From NCBI RefSeq assembly GCF_932526225.1, contig NC_064048.1:335340-399339 (forward strand): a stretch of DNA of 64,000 bases, in the 5' to 3' direction. Position 1 is the first letter of the stretch. Each line of letters opens with the position of its first letter. The notes below the pieces were generated by a model. It was given only the letters and a program-made list of their open reading frames with translations. It did no database searches and had not been told where the DNA came from. This stretch comes from Nematostella vectensis. Its lineage: Eukaryota; Cnidaria; Anthozoa; Actiniaria; Edwardsiidae. A program made the translations under genes and the position numbers. This document shows, piece after piece, positions 10,260-22,669 of the stretch.

Positions 10260-11500
10260 TTTTGCTCCATTGCAACTCTCTTTTGTGGGATTTACCCCAA
10301 TAATGTTGATCTACAGTCGATCTTGCAGACCCCTGCCATGCAATGAATGTTTTTCCGAAGCTGTTCTCTCTTTTTAGATGCAATGCAGTTCCTGATTTAA
10401 GAGCTATAACTATTTCTTTTTTTTCCGCTTCGATTTTAGACAATGCTGAATGGCTAACCCAATAGTCTATTCCACGATACGATCTTGAAAACCAGGCTTT
10501 CGTTTAGAAGATAGGCAAGCGTTGACCAAGGGCGTTTAATTATTCCAAAATATATAATACTTTCCATAGCAAAGCACAAATTAACCTGGCTTCTAGGTCT
10601 CCTATAGTTAACCGACAAAAATATCTAGAACCTGACTTGAATCTGACCGGTTGCACAAAGGTTCAAGGGCTCTTGGAACGAGATTGCTACAGAATTTGCC
10701 TGCCCTCCCCGTCAGTGTTTTCTGCGCTTGACTTGTTTTAACTTGAAGGTGTAATTATGAGGTTCTTTTAGAAGTTTTTTACTCAAACTTGCCCCTTCCT
10801 CTGAACATTCTGGTGACCACATCCGTATCCCGTCAGACCCCACGGGCGTAGCGGATTATCCGGGAACTTCATTGTACGTGACGCCAGCCGTGTAATGGCG
10901 CCAAACCCTGCTGCGAGTTGCCTTGTATTCCTGTTTACTCTACTTTGGAGAAAGAAAGTCAATCAGCCAACCTTTGTTGTTGTTTATACTTGGAAAAACA
11001 GCTGTTTGTTCACAAGAAAATTTAAAATAACAACCTTCTACGAATGAAGTCTGATACATTATTGACGACACTTCATTGAAAATATCTCGTTTGAATTAGC
11101 CGATGGAAATCGATGCTTTGTGAATCGATGCTTTGTGACACTTCCATTCCCAATTGAGTTGTTCATGTGGGATACGGGTCTTTTGCTGTATAATTTATTG
11201 TATAATTTATAATCTATTTGAAATTTGTACAAAATAAGGTTAAAATTAAAATTAGTATTTCTTGAAGTATATATTTTATTACCTTTTCAAATAAAAAAAT
11301 ACAAAGCATGAATATCCCCTTCCTCAATCCTTCGGTAAAGAAATCTCGAGCACGCTCAAGTTAATTACATCCGGTGCGCATGCGTGTAGTGCAGGAAGCT
11401 GCTCGAGTGAACTTGACGATGACGATGGGAGCAATAACATCCCACGGCCTGGGGCCTGGATACTGCTAGAACCGACTTAACCAAATAAAGATGCTCTTTT
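10260..11500. other. Intergenic DNA, nothing recognised
   Basis: No gene or repeat array seen. A small duplicated block reads AATCGATGCTTTGTGA twice near 11110-11140. TGCGCATGCGTG near 11382 resembles an NRF1-type palindrome, but no gene start was found next to it. Confidence 0.4.
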
Positions 11501-11511
11501 CAAATATTTCT

Positions 11512-11775
11512 GAGCTAGGCTGAAATTCGCGTACTGATAAACACTCTCTTCGCCCACCGTCTGGTAAAATGAGACAACCGCTATTGAGGGGGATGTGCGG
11601 TCATATGCTGCTATGCACCATGGGATAGCTAGGCTACAATTCACGTACTAGTAATTATTCTCTTCGCCCTTCGTCTTGTAAGATGAGACCATCACTATAA
11701 AGGGGTAGTACCTTGATATTTCGCCCTTCGTCTTGTAAGATGAGACCATCACTATAAAGGGGTAGTGCCTTGATA
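11512..11775. repeat. Diverged tandem duplication (about 115 bp and 57 bp)
   Basis: A block with GAGACAACCGCTATTGAGGGG (11570s) recurs as GAGACCATCACTATAAAGGGG near 11685 and again near 11742. The last two copies are almost identical with a 56-57-bp period; the first is about 115 bp upstream and diverged. Confidence 0.7.
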
Positions 11776-12406
11776 TGACGCTAATCACTACGGGAATACC
11801 TTACAGTCCGATTCAGTCCTCTGCTTTTTTTTACCAAAATTTTTTTTTTACCTTATTTTAGAAAACACGGGCTACTAGAATATATAGAATATATATAACT
11901 ATATATTTAAACTATTCTCGTAACATTTACTATACTTGTAACATTTAAGAGCTTGACTACGATTTTTGATAATCCCAATACCAAAGATTAACAAAGTGTC
12001 GGGCACGGGACTTGATTCTCCCCAGACATTCTTATGTCAAAACCGATGATTTATAGTTAATAGCTTTGTAATGAAAAGTTAAAAAAATAACAACTTCCGA
12101 AGCATCCTTACAAATAATCCGAAGATGGATGGGATACAGAATGTATTTGATAAAAGTTTGCTATTCTTGTCAGCGTAAACATACGTTACAACATATGGAT
12201 ATGCTATTACGAGACACCAAAGATTCTTTGAGACGTTTAAGGTGTCGAGCTGCTCGTGGTACATTAACCCTGCGTCTGGAGTCGCTAGGGATCGGGTCGC
12301 GTCTGTTAACGACATATAAAAACAGCATTAACTCATCGCATGCACGCAAGGAATAAAGGATTGAAGATGGAAAACCCACCGCCATCCCCCACATCTCCTA
12401 ACCCCC

Positions 12407-12655
12407 TACCGAGAGAGAGGAAGCCATGATGCCCATTGGGTGTGGTCATCACCCATAACTAGCATTCTCGTTACCTCATCTCTCTTTCTTTTCCTGCACC
12501 CCACTGAGAGCAAGAGAAAGACATGATTTCCGATGGGCGTGGCTCTCACCCCTGGCCCCTTCGTTCCAGTTCTGTAACCCTTTCCCTTCACTCCCACTGA
12601 GAGTAAAAATAAGACGTGATATGCAATGGGCGTGGTTATCGCCCATCTCTCGTAT
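12407..12655. repeat. Three diverged ~100-bp tandem copies
   Basis: A pattern of an ACTGAGAG-like start, an A/G-rich stretch, then ATGGGCGTGG and a CACCC or GCCC block occurs three times (about 12407, 12500 and 12590). The copies differ a lot, so the duplication is old. Confidence 0.6.
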
Positions 12656-13590
12656 CCCGAAATATGTTTAGTATCATTGTTTTTTTTCTTATGTTAACTC
12701 CCATGGTATGATATTGTAGTAAGCGTTTGTGAATTTACCCAAGCTAATTTTCTATGTCCTTAAAATCATGAGTACATTCTAGTAACTGTAGTAGGTATTG
12801 AATAGCTCAAGATGGTTGCGTTTTAGAAACATCAGTGAGAGTTAGGAAATGACATCCACCACTTGTGTCAAGTAGCGGCGGAGAGGATGAGGGTTCTCCG
12901 TCAGCTAATCCATATCCGTTATACCTCAATGGCATATACTACCCCCAGTAGAGGAATTCCAGGAATCCCGTCACTGACGACACAGTGCACGCGCCAGCCA
13001 GTCCATAACGCGCGATTAAGGAGCGGGATATCATAACACTAGATAATACCGGAGGTCAAATATAGTATATATTGGCAAATGGTCACAAGATTTTATCAGA
13101 TAACGAAGAGGCTTTTACAAGCGTCAAAAAACAAACAAGAATAAAATCGTACGACTTACAAAGGAATCGGTGGTAAGGCTTGTGTAGTACTAACGCCAAA
13201 AGAAGAAGGAAGAGAACGCATTGTAAAACTCTGACAAGGTTTTGATTGAAGTTGAGCGCCGAATAACGTCTCCTCAACGAAGCCCTGGAGAGAAAAGTGG
13301 AAGAAAAAAGGACGATAGGAAGACAACTACTGCTATTTCAAATAAGAACAACTTGCAGAATTGAGGACAGGATAACTTTGAGAAGAGGTTGATTCCTTGT
13401 AATTAGGCTCAAATATATAACGAGGTCTTCGATAATAGAGGTCATAAGTAATACCATCCCATTCAATTTAGAAAAGTACATTCTTAAAAATAAGGAAGAC
13501 GTCGTATAGAATGTCAGATCACATCAATACATTTACCTATTAATAATCACTATCTGATTGGTATCGTAATTGGACTAATTGGACTATTGT
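12656..13590. other. Upstream region of secreted-protein gene, nothing recognised
   Basis: No open frame or repeat of note. The region immediately before 13603 is AT-rich and would contain the promoter and 5' UTR of the following gene. Confidence 0.4.
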
Positions 13591-13602
13591 GAAATATTCA
13601 TC

Positions 13603-13839
13603 ATGGTTCACGCCTCGGTTATGAGCAAGCTAATGAAAGTTGCCTTTCTCCTTATACTTTTCGCGAGTGACTCAGGGGCCGTGTTGACCGTTATACACAG
13701 AGGGCGGGTGGGAAGACTTCGGAGTGGAAACAGAGAACTCCCTAAAGCTGAAGAGCAGTACATCAAACCCGCTGGACCGCGAATGCTTGGCAAGTTCACA
13801 TTTGTGAAAAAGAGGCATAGCTTGGAAATCCCTGTTAAG
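13603..13839 (+). CDS. First exon of a small secreted basic protein (paralog A)
   Basis: Start ATG at 13603 with A at -3 and G at +4. The 79 codons encode a signal peptide (MVHASVMSKLMK, then hydrophobic VAFLLILFASDSGA). A basic mature part follows that begins VLTVIHRGRVGRLRS and ends HSLEIPVK. The exon ends at a consensus donor AAG|GTAAGA at 13839/13840, leaving phase 0. The arrangement and motifs I-H-x-GR near the cleavage site and IPV/IPL at the exon end match the exon at 22433-22662, so the two are paralogs. No family recognised. The second exon is not fixed; candidates are 20905 and 24871. Confidence 0.6.
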
Positions 13840-14509
13840 GTAAGAGATTTCACGCAGTTCTGTCTTAAGTAGTCTTGCGTATCTAGTATATCGCCAGTAG
13901 CCTGGCAAGTGTAAAGGGGCAGAAGAGAGACGAGGCGCGCGCGCCAGCGATAGACAAGTATGAGCTCCCTTTCCCTCTATTGCCCAATACTCTCCTGGCG
14001 AGCGGGGTCTCCAGCTTCTTATCTGCTCTTGCTCCGCAGGCTATATCGCCACGGACTTCTACTAGTGAATTAGCAGGAAGAAAGGAAACAAGGGCAATAT
14101 GAAACAAGTAGTCGAATGTTCTTTATCTTGTACTTGCGAATGACTAAGCATTATTCAGTCTTTTTCATTTAACTGTCTTAGTTTTGACAGTTAGTTACCA
14201 GGCTCCGAGTGCGACGATTGAGTAACATGATTTGATATCAAGCTTTGAAAGGGCTTTGATAAGGATTTCATTACTTTATTACTTCATTACATAAATTTAA
14301 AGTAATAGTAAAGATAAACATAAGGGAATAATAAAGAAAAAGGTATAGCTTAAATGGATTTAATAACCATGCCACTGGATCTAACTGATCAAAAACTCAC
14401 TTGATAGCAAAGTGCTATGTTTGGTGACAATGTCAGAAAAAGTTAACCTTATGATTAAAAGATATCAGCCATTTACCGTCTCAGCAACAAGTGCAAGGTA
14501 TTCATGTAA

Positions 14510-14655
14510 GGGACGGACCATTAGAAAAGTGATGGTGGAGGGGTGGGCAAATAGCAAAAAAAATTCGAGCAAGGAAAAAAAAGGAAAAAAAAAAACTTAT
14601 GCAGGCCGACCGTACACACAAAAAAAATCGTGCATCAAGCTCAAGGCACCAAATG
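14510..14655 (+). repeat. Interspersed repeat with AGGGACGGACCATTAG end
   Basis: The 27 bases from 14510 are the exact reverse complement of 16586-16612. The following sequence has A-runs and TTCGAGCAA and GTGCATC motifs also found in the right-hand copy. It may be one end of a larger element or a separate copy. Confidence 0.55.
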
Positions 14656-14721
14656 GTTCATTGACCTGTGAATCATAATGGTTTAGTGCATTTCCAGCCC
14701 CTTTATGAGCTGGAAATATTA

Positions 14722-15006
14722 ACATATCAATATTTTGGTGACCTTCAAACCTGCTCGGTCAATTTCTTAGAGGCCTGGGTCTCAGGGCTTTTCAAGATTA
14801 GTGACATAAAGATTTGACCAAGCAATCAATTTCTTTCTTGAAAAATTCTTGCCGCGAGTCTCAAATTGACAGGAATCAGCATTTTTCACCATGTTTTCTG
14901 GAGATCAGGGAGCAGAAAAAGTTTAGCTCTTCTAAATATGGGCATCAATGACCATATAAGGCAAAACAAACGAAGGACACTATCCGTGGGGAATATGTTT
15001 GATATG
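14722..15006. repeat. Dispersed duplicate segment, copy A
   Basis: Matches 21256-21521 over its whole length with an estimated 80-85 percent identity and small indels. Both begin ACATATCAATATT and end GGGAATATGTTTGATATG. Open frames in both copies share blocks such as FHHVFWRSGS, but these do not extend and no start or splice context supports coding. Confidence 0.65.
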
Positions 15007-15294
15007 AAAAATCTGGTGAAGCATACCCCACACCCCTACCGAAACTATCAATCCTCATAAAAAGAAGGCTGTCTAGAGGGGTCTGGTATGCTCACCCAGG
15101 GAAAAGTATGACATTCAAACCCTCAACAGAAAGAAATGCATCCATTTCCATATGAATGATATCATAATCAGCATCGGACATTATAGTCTATTTCTACTAT
15201 TTCCTTCTATTTGTATTATATTATAGCACAGTAAATCAGCTGTCTATATCTAAACAATCTCATTTTATTTTCTGGCATAACAACTGAAAATCGT

Positions 15295-15665
15295 ATCAAT
15301 ATTTATCAATTGCAACTATAAATAATCAAATATAATGATAGTAAATAATCTCATACATCGATAATTATAATTACCATTATAATCACAAAATCCTGATCAA
15401 AATCAATATGTACCAACTGCAACTATAAATAAATACTTTGATAGAATATATAATTCCATCTTTGGTGAATATCAAATATATCAAAATGTACCAACTGCAA
15501 CTATAAATGATAAAATAAAATATAATGAGATAGTAAATAATTTAATTTTAAATTATTATGTAATATATAATATGTTTTCACTATTATGTTTTCACTGAGA
15601 CAAAAATCCTAATCATAAAAAAATATGTGCCAACTGCAACTATATTAAAATAAAATAACATGAGA
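15295..15665. repeat. AT-rich degenerate tandem repeat
   Basis: The landmark CAACTGCAACTATA or a close variant recurs four times at about 15310, 15417, 15492 and 15635, separated by AT-rich sequence of varying length. Unit length is irregular (about 75-145 bp). Confidence 0.6.
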
Positions 15666-16479
15666 TAATATAATTATATTTTTTAATATCATAATATAAT
15701 ATGGGAAATCCCAAATGGATCAATAACACTTTTTATATGTAAGGTTGTCGAAATTACTCAATAATCCTATAGCTGTGCAAAAGTCTTGATCAAGAATAGC
15801 TAGAGCAAGCTGAATATTAAGAAGAGCAAATATTAATTCAAGATGAAAATTCCTCTTCTGTCGACCACTCATCGCATCGCTGTCATAGAATCTTCAGGTT
15901 CTCTCTCTACTGTATTGCTATCACTCTATGCTGTGTTTCTCTCTCACTCTACTGTCCTGCAATCATATTTTGCGACAATTTGTGTACATAATGGTACACT
16001 GGTGTGCCATACTAGATCTCGTATAATGAATACGATTGTGATTATGATATACGACAAATCAATGTTGTATCTGAGTAAAATAACGTCTGATATGACAGTT
16101 GTTTCCAAGAAAGCCCGGTTTAATACTTCACATGAATGAATAATGGGCTAGACCGGGTTTCTTCACAACCCAGCCTTTCCTTGGTTTGGTGGCTAGCACT
16201 CCTAGGAAAGCCCACTATTCCAAGGGTTTCCAGGCTGATTGCTTCCCATGCTTTTTCGAAGAGGCCAGAGTAAAAAAAGCCTGGTAAGACCTTGGTTTTC
16301 CAAAATCTCCTGGAAGTTTTTTTACCTGGGCTTCTGGTACATGGGTATAAGGATTAGCTTCATGTCCTAAGCAATTAACATTTGGATTTATCGTATGAAC
16401 AAATTAGAATGAACCCTAGATAATGAGCTCTAGATTCATAGTTGTTTTTCGCACCATAGAAAACCTTTCAGTGTTTGTG

Positions 16480-16612
16480 GCGAAAAAAAAACCTGCAAGC
16501 CAATCGCTCACAAAAAAAATATTCGTGCATCGCTGAGGCGCCCGAAAAAAAAAAAAAATTCGAGCAAACGAAAATAAACCCCCCCATCACTTTTCTAATG
16601 GTCCGTCCCTAA
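16480..16612 (-). repeat. Interspersed repeat, inverted partner of 14510
   Basis: Ends with CCATCACTTTTCTAATGG followed by TCCGTCCCT, the reverse complement of the block at 14510. A-runs with TTCGAGCAA and CGTGCATC lie inside. Together with the 14510 copy it could bound a 2.1-kb element, but no flanking target duplication is visible. Confidence 0.5.
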
Positions 16613-16664
16613 ATTCTTGTTGAAATGTGTTGAGCTGTCGGGTTCAGCTTATTATGTCACGACT

Positions 16665-17006
16665 TTACCGACTTGATAACCATTGACGCGTGGCTTGGGG
16701 ATTACTGGGCGGTGATGATGATGGAATTAAGATATTACTTGCGGCAATATAACAAAGAACTCGAGAGGAAGTGTAGCGATCTTTCATCTGATAAGCCAGG
16801 ATAGAATATAAACCCTTTGACGAGCCTAGAAAAGTGTCGATACCCTGATGGTCGTTGTTTTTCCCATTGGGGTCTTGCACCTCCATCTGTTGTGGGCTTG
16901 GTATAATTTTGATCGCTGTTTTCCGTGCCAGACATGAGTTGTAATGAGGAGGCATAAGCCATACACTCCTTTTGTTATAAGAACGTTCAGCCTCAGATTT
17001 CACCAA
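16665..17006 (-). other. Two overlapping open frames, coding status unclear
   Basis: On the minus strand a 113-codon and a 75-codon frame overlap. The shorter starts with an ATG at 16962 and reads MAYASSLQLMSGTENSDQNY. The region just upstream (16972-17060) is related to 60195-60290, which suggests repeat content rather than a conserved gene. No domain recognised. Confidence 0.2.
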
Positions 17007-17676
17007 ATGCTAAGAACATGCCGAGGCTCAGATAGAAGCAAAATATTGCATTGTTAGTCTAATGCGTTCTAAAATGCAAAATCAAATGGTGTTTATAGAA
17101 AACGATCTTGAATATTATTGCTATTAATCATTTTTGTATTTTTTATATACCTTCTTGAGTATTATACTGTACACTGAAATTTAAGAACATGAGTAAAAAC
17201 ATTTTCAGCCTTAAAATGCTTCAAGAATAACGGCACAGCCTCAACTGAAAGTTAGACGCTTTTATAAAAAGGGTTTGTTTTCCACTATGTTGAACCAACC
17301 TCAATATCAAGGAGGGCTGGTTTAAGATAGATTCGTTTATTTTTTCAATTTTTTTTTACGTATTTGTTTTACTGGATCAGCGGTAAAGGTTATTTGGCAT
17401 GTATGTTTCGTAAGGTTAAATTGTTTGGGGTGGGGTAAATTGTAAGGGGGGTCAGGGGTAAGTTCTGAAGATGCAGGGATAAAAGCATTCTTAAAAGCAC
17501 TATTGCTCCTATATCTTTCAGCTTGTTATCGCCTTGCATGGCTGCATGTCTATGTCTTTGATCTTGTCATCATCGCAAGGTCGCCCTAAATACTTGTCTC
17601 GTGCCCGGTTTCACCTTTGACACAAACCACACTAGCACATTATAATATAAATATGTTCGCATGCCGATAGACTAAC

Positions 17677-17850
<174 letters not shown>

Positions 17851-18240
17851 TGATGTACGTGTAACGCATGTTAACTCCCAGTCTAACCAGAACAAACCCA
17901 CAGAAACTATCTTCAGAGAACAAGAGAATGAGAAGAAGAGGAAATACAACCAGAGAATAATCAACGTAGAGATGGGAACTTTTACACCACTAGTTTTTGG
18001 CACAAATGGAGGCATGGGGGTAGATTGTGAGAACTTTCTAAAATCCCTTGCAGAAAAACTGTCTATTAAGAACGGCGAGGCTTATGCCAGTGTAATCTCA
18101 TGGATACGTATCGAACTTTCTTTCGCAATTTTAAGAACAGTTCACAAATGTCACGTAAGAGGTTCAAGATTCCCGTTCAAATCACGTTTTAAATGATAAT
18201 GATTTTATATTGCCCATAGCAGATGTTATGTAAGGCCGCC

Positions 18241-18262
18241 ATATATATATATATATATATTT
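18241..18262. repeat. (AT)n microsatellite
   Basis: About 11 AT dinucleotides in an AT-rich stretch. Confidence 0.85.
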
Positions 18263-18399
18263 TATTTTTTCTATTTTTCTCTTTCGCATAATTTTTTTTA
18301 CTATTTTTAATTTTTTTACTATTTTTAAATCTTATTGTTATCAATTTTATAAACAAATTTTTGTAAATAATATTTTAGATTAAAATGTTATATAGAGAA

Positions 18400-18600
18400 T
18401 TTTATTATTATTATTATTATTATAATTATTATTATTATAATTATTATAATTATGATTATTATTATTATTATTATAATTATTATTATTATTAATGTTATTG
18501 TTATTGCTATTGTTATTGTTATTGTTATTGTTATTGTTGCTGTTGCTGTTGCTGTTGCTGTTGTTGCTGTTGTTGTTGTTGTTGTTGTTATTATTATTGA
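18400..18600. repeat. Compound trinucleotide microsatellite TTA to GTT to GCT
   Basis: The tract grades from TTA units through alternating GTT/ATT, then GTT/GCT, then GTT units over about 200 bp. The step-wise change suggests successive point mutations spread by slippage. Confidence 0.85.
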
Positions 18601-18799
18601 CTTTCAACATCATCATCGGGACAAAAACATGACATGTGGGGGAGGGGTAGGGCGTTGCTGGTATTCCCCCTCTTTCTCCCCGCCCTACCCAACTGTTGTT
18701 AATATGCACTTGGAGATAATCGTGTTTTTTTCTTCCTCAGCATTCTCTTCGAACGAGATTGAATTTGTAGAAAAACAGATAACCCATTGACTACAAAAC

Positions 18800-20000
18800 G
18801 ACTCAAGAGAAAAGAAAACAACGAACACGACGGCTTCAAGCTCACGTCTCATTTACTTAGTAACCATTAATTATCATATTGTATTGTGTTGAAGTGATGC
18901 GAAGCCCACGTCTCATATTTACTTAGTAACCATCATATTATCATATTGTGTTGTGTTGAAGTGTTAGTGCTGATGCTGATGATGTTGATAAAGGTGATGA
19001 TTATGACCACGTGTTTTCGATGGTGGTGGTGATAATGATGATTGAGCTTTTAACTCACATAATTGCTAATTGTGTTGGTTAGGAAGATAATAATGACGTC
19101 ATCTATGATGCTGCGTGATTTTGAATAATTGTCATGACGAAGACAAATATAAGTCTGAAACCTGTTTTTGAGGGGTATTGAAATAGCAATAACTGAGAAT
19201 AAAAAAGAAATTCAAAATATAAGTTCTTCCTTTCTTCCTCCTTTTATAATTATTCCCTTTTTATAGTTTTAGTGAAGCTCTTGTGAAACTGAAACATGAA
19301 AAGTCATGTATGTGAATACGCAATAACATTTGAATAAATCTATCCATATAGTTGAAAGACACTAAAAGGGAATGAAGCAAGTCTGGTATAAAAGGCTCTT
19401 TGGGATGTCGCACCCCTTGGAGAAATCCTGCACATCCCCCTCACCCCCTGCCTCCGTCATCCACCGAGGATCTTGGGGATACGTATGGCTTTGCCGATGC
19501 CATGCGCTCAGCAGACTATTATTTCTGCTATGTTCCTTGTATTTGTGAGTCTAGGTACGCCGAGTAGGGCTATTAAGCATCTGTTAGCCTGTTCCCCGAA
19601 CCACATCATTTTGGCTTTTTTACTTTTGACCTCACACACTATAGTATTCATTTGCCAAGTACCGAAGTGCAAAACTAATCCAGTGGCTTATCCCCGGAAT
19701 TGGTTGCATTTTCTATTGAAACAATCTTTCAATCTTTCTGTTCTATGCATTTGATATGCCTTATTGTGTTCCATAACCTGACGTCAATTCTCGCTTACAA
19801 TTTTGCCACTATTGTCCTAAAAAAAACTTACACTTGCCAATAACACTCTTAACACTTGCGGTTAACATTTGCGGTTAGCGCTGGGCGTGAGAAAAACTAA
19901 ACAAAGAAATGTAGAACGCTAAACTCAGTGCTTCGAGTATGAGACGAGCCTTTCCTCCGAGCTCATAGTCAAATCTCGTTGAGGGCTTTCCACACTCGGG
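18800..20000. other. Intergenic DNA, small duplication, no gene recognised
   Basis: CACGTCTCATNTACTTAGTAACCATNA occurs twice near 18842 and 18908, giving a local 66-bp duplication. TGACGTCA (CRE-type) occurs at 19095 and 19780. Open frames at 19473-19754 have no support. Confidence 0.4.
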
Positions 20001-20002
20001 CA

Positions 20003-20358
20003 TACTATTGCTGATTATTGAGCCCCATAGCATATTGCTGATCATTGAGACCCATAGCATATTGCTGATTATTGAGACCCATAGCATATTGCTGATTATT
20101 GAGCCCCATAGCATATTGCTGATTATTGAGACCCACAGCATATTGCTGATTATTGAGACCCATAACATATTGCTGATTATTGAGACCCATAGCATATTGC
20201 TGATTATTGAGACCCATAGCATTTATTGCTGATTATTGAGACCCATAGCATACTGCTGATTATTGAGACCCATAGCATATTGCTATTTATTGAGCCCCAT
20301 AGCATATTGCTGATTATTGAGACCCATAGCATATTGCTGATTATTGAGACCCATAGCC
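20003..20358. repeat. 27-bp minisatellite, about 13 copies
   Basis: Unit contains ATTGCTGATTATTGAGACCC and ATAGCAT. Copies vary at one or two positions (GAGACCC versus GAGCCCC). Because 27 is a multiple of three, the array is open in several frames on both strands, which produces artefactual ORFs. Confidence 0.9.
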
Positions 20359-20904
20359 TGAGGTGGCCATTTCTAGCGCTCGGCTCCTGCGCATCACGGA
20401 AATAAAGATGAAATATGTTACAGCTAGCCACCCAATCTACGAACGGTATTCAAAGGAATTTCGAAAGAATAAAATAATATAGAATAAAATTTAAAATAAT
20501 CGTCCTTATTTTCAGGTGATGGACTAAGCCCGGCTAGATGTTCCTAAGAACAATTATTTGCAAAAGAGGAAAAGGCGCGATACATAGTTTTAAGAGAAAT
20601 TTCAGTACTAGGTAAAAAAAGCATAGGTATGAAGCGTACAGTGGGTCACGCTGACCGTTTTAACACATAGGACTCTGCGTTATTCGCATCTCAAGACGCA
20701 CGGAGTACATTCAAGGGCCACTGAAAAAGCGTCCTCATCACGCATGCGCCAACATATGTTAATCAAGAATTGTTTTGGAAAGTAAAAAGCCTGCAATACA
20801 GGTGTTTACCCGGTATTTTATAGCTGTTGCTATAGAAACACCGGGCCTGCATCGAGGGCTAGGAAGTAAAGTAAATATAATTTTCGTGTATGTCAAATTT
20901 ACAG

Positions 20905-20966
20905 GCTCAGTCGTACCTCTTTCTCGAGGTAGATCCACAACAAGAAGAAGTTCGTCTGCGCGGACT
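20905..20966 (+). other. Candidate coding exon after an AG acceptor
   Basis: After TTTACAG at 20904 the phase-0 frame reads AQSYLFLEVDPQQEEVRLRG and then LDS. It ends before GCAAGT, which matches a GC-AG type donor. A pyrimidine-rich AG acceptor follows at about 21034. The phase suits exon 13603-13839. It is only about 20 codons and has no recognised homolog, so this is a weak candidate. Confidence 0.2.
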
Positions 20967-21255
20967 CGACAGCAAGTTTAACTTCATCTTTTATTCCTCT
21001 CTTAACTTTTTTCATTTTCATAGTTTTAAACATCATTTGACTACATCGACCTTACCGTCTCCATGCGCAGGCTATACCGGCTAACTTATCAGTCGATGTG
21101 TCTGCTTAAGATTTCATGAGCAAGGATTGGAAAAGGTGCCAGTACAATGTAAAGCCGTCCACTAGAAACAAAGGTAAATAGTTCAGTGTCATTGTGATCA
21201 TTATCATTAGTGATTTCCGAAGTCCTATATGCTGGCGCGAAAGGCTCGTAACGTG

Positions 21256-21521
21256 ACATATCAATATTCGGGTGACCTTCAAACTCGCTCGGCCAATCTC
21301 TTGGAGGCATGGGTCTAAGGGCTTTTCAAGATTTGTGAGAAAGATTTGACCAAGCGATAAAGTTTTTCTTGACAAATTTTTGCCTCGCGGATCAACAGGA
21401 ATCGATCGACTTTCACCATGTTTTCTGGAGATCAGGGAGCGGGAAATCTTCAGCTTTTCTAAATATGGGTATCAATACAATACATACGAAAGACACTATC
21501 CGTGGGAATATGTTTGATATG
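21256..21521. repeat. Dispersed duplicate segment, copy B
   Basis: Partner of 14722-15006, same orientation, 6.5 kb apart. It lies about 0.9 kb upstream of paralog B, whereas copy A lies 0.9 kb downstream of the paralog A exon. The pair is therefore not a simple collinear duplication of gene plus flank. Confidence 0.65.
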
Positions 21522-22432
21522 CTGTTGGCGATGGATTATTTTCGTAGATGCATAACAATACGAACTTGTCAACACTCCTCAGTCATCGCGTCACGTGTCA
21601 TCGCCTACGTCAATCATCCTGTTGTTTGATTGACAGACCAACTCGACGCTATCTCAGTAACCCCTCACAAGTCAACACATATCGCAACGTACCCATGCCA
21701 CTTCCGGTTCATCTCCTTGTTCTCGACGAGAAAGAACCACAACTTTCCTAGGGCGCATAAGATGCGTATATTTAAAACGCTTTTTAAAGATTTAAACTTG
21801 GTTTACAGATGAATTTTCGAGACGCTCATTGCTACCTCAATTGAAAGAATTCAATTCAAGGAATTCAAAGGGTATTTTGTCTCGTCTGTAAAATTTGGAT
21901 CATCGTTTTGAAGTCGTTGAGCCTCGTTTTCATCGCCAAGGTCTATCCCCTCGAGTGAAGTTTCATTTGGTATTTGTTAAGGGGGGTAAGCATAAAGAAG
22001 TTGTTGACGGGTGCTACTCTTTGTGTCACTTATTCAATAGAATGTCTATTTAACCCTCTAAACCTCGTCACGATCAAACCTTCTGATCAAACCTTCACAG
22101 CGCAAACACTTCACAGAAAGGTGCGAGAAATCTCAAGTATTTCTTTCCCCTATTGCCATATAGATAGCTCGGTTCGTCTGCTTCTTAAGGATATTTTAAT
22201 TGTTGGGAAGAGAACGTCAAGAGAAGCATATTCATGTTGTTTACTCAACCTGTACTGTACCCAAACAAGAATTACAAGTTTGATAAACAATTATTGGAAG
22301 CCAGTTTCACTCGGTCGGATAGATACCAAAGGTTGTTAAACGCAGAACTAAAGACGTTAAAAACGAGCCCATAAAACTTTTGTGTGACTAAAAGAAGTTA
22401 GAAAGTTAAATACTGGTCTCGAGGCGAAAAAC

Positions 22433-22662
22433 ATGCTGCTTGGCAAAAGGAAGGTATTGGCAAGTCTGTTTGCTCTGCTGGTGTTTGCTGAACTAGTCTC
22501 TCAGGTTCAAGGCTTCATCGCAATCCACCATGGCCGGATACGGTCCGTACACACGCGACACAAGGTTGTAAATCTGGAAAGACTTTATCGAAGACTGCCT
22601 CGTCCACCGAGAATCCGATATGATATCAATCGACGGCGGCGCTGGAGAATCCCTCTGTACAG
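22433..22662 (+). CDS. First exon of a small secreted Arg-rich protein (paralog B)
   Basis: ATG at 22433 in the context AAAACATGC. The product has a signal peptide (MLLGKRK, then hydrophobic VLASLFALLVFAELVSQVQG) and a strongly basic mature part. That part begins FIAIHHGRIRSVHTRHK and includes LYRRLPRPPRIRYDINRRRR and WRIPLYR. The exon ends at a consensus donor CAG|GTAAGT (22662/22663) in phase 2. It shares the post-signal I-H-x-GR motif and the exon-end IP motif with paralog A. The high Arg content suggests nucleic-acid, heparan or membrane binding, or an antimicrobial or matrix role; none is demonstrated. Confidence 0.65.
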
Positions 22663-22669
22663 GTAAGTG

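Noticed and set aside
18380-18790. Open frames on both strands rich in Asn or in Ile, Val and Ala
   Set aside because: Products of the compound trinucleotide repeat, with no conserved flanking sequence.
20005-20232. Repetitive open frames across the 27-bp array (for example repeated MGLNNQQYA)
   Set aside because: They exist only because 27 is divisible by three; several frames on both strands are open and there is no start or splice context.
20905-20966. Resemblance of the candidate exon to a piece of a growth-factor beta-trefoil
   Set aside because: The similarity rests on a few residues in about 20 codons, and no other trefoil exons were found nearby.
21974-22339. 121-codon open frame upstream of paralog B
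   Set aside because: Composition is not protein-like, the start context is poor, and it lies where the 5' region of the following gene is expected.
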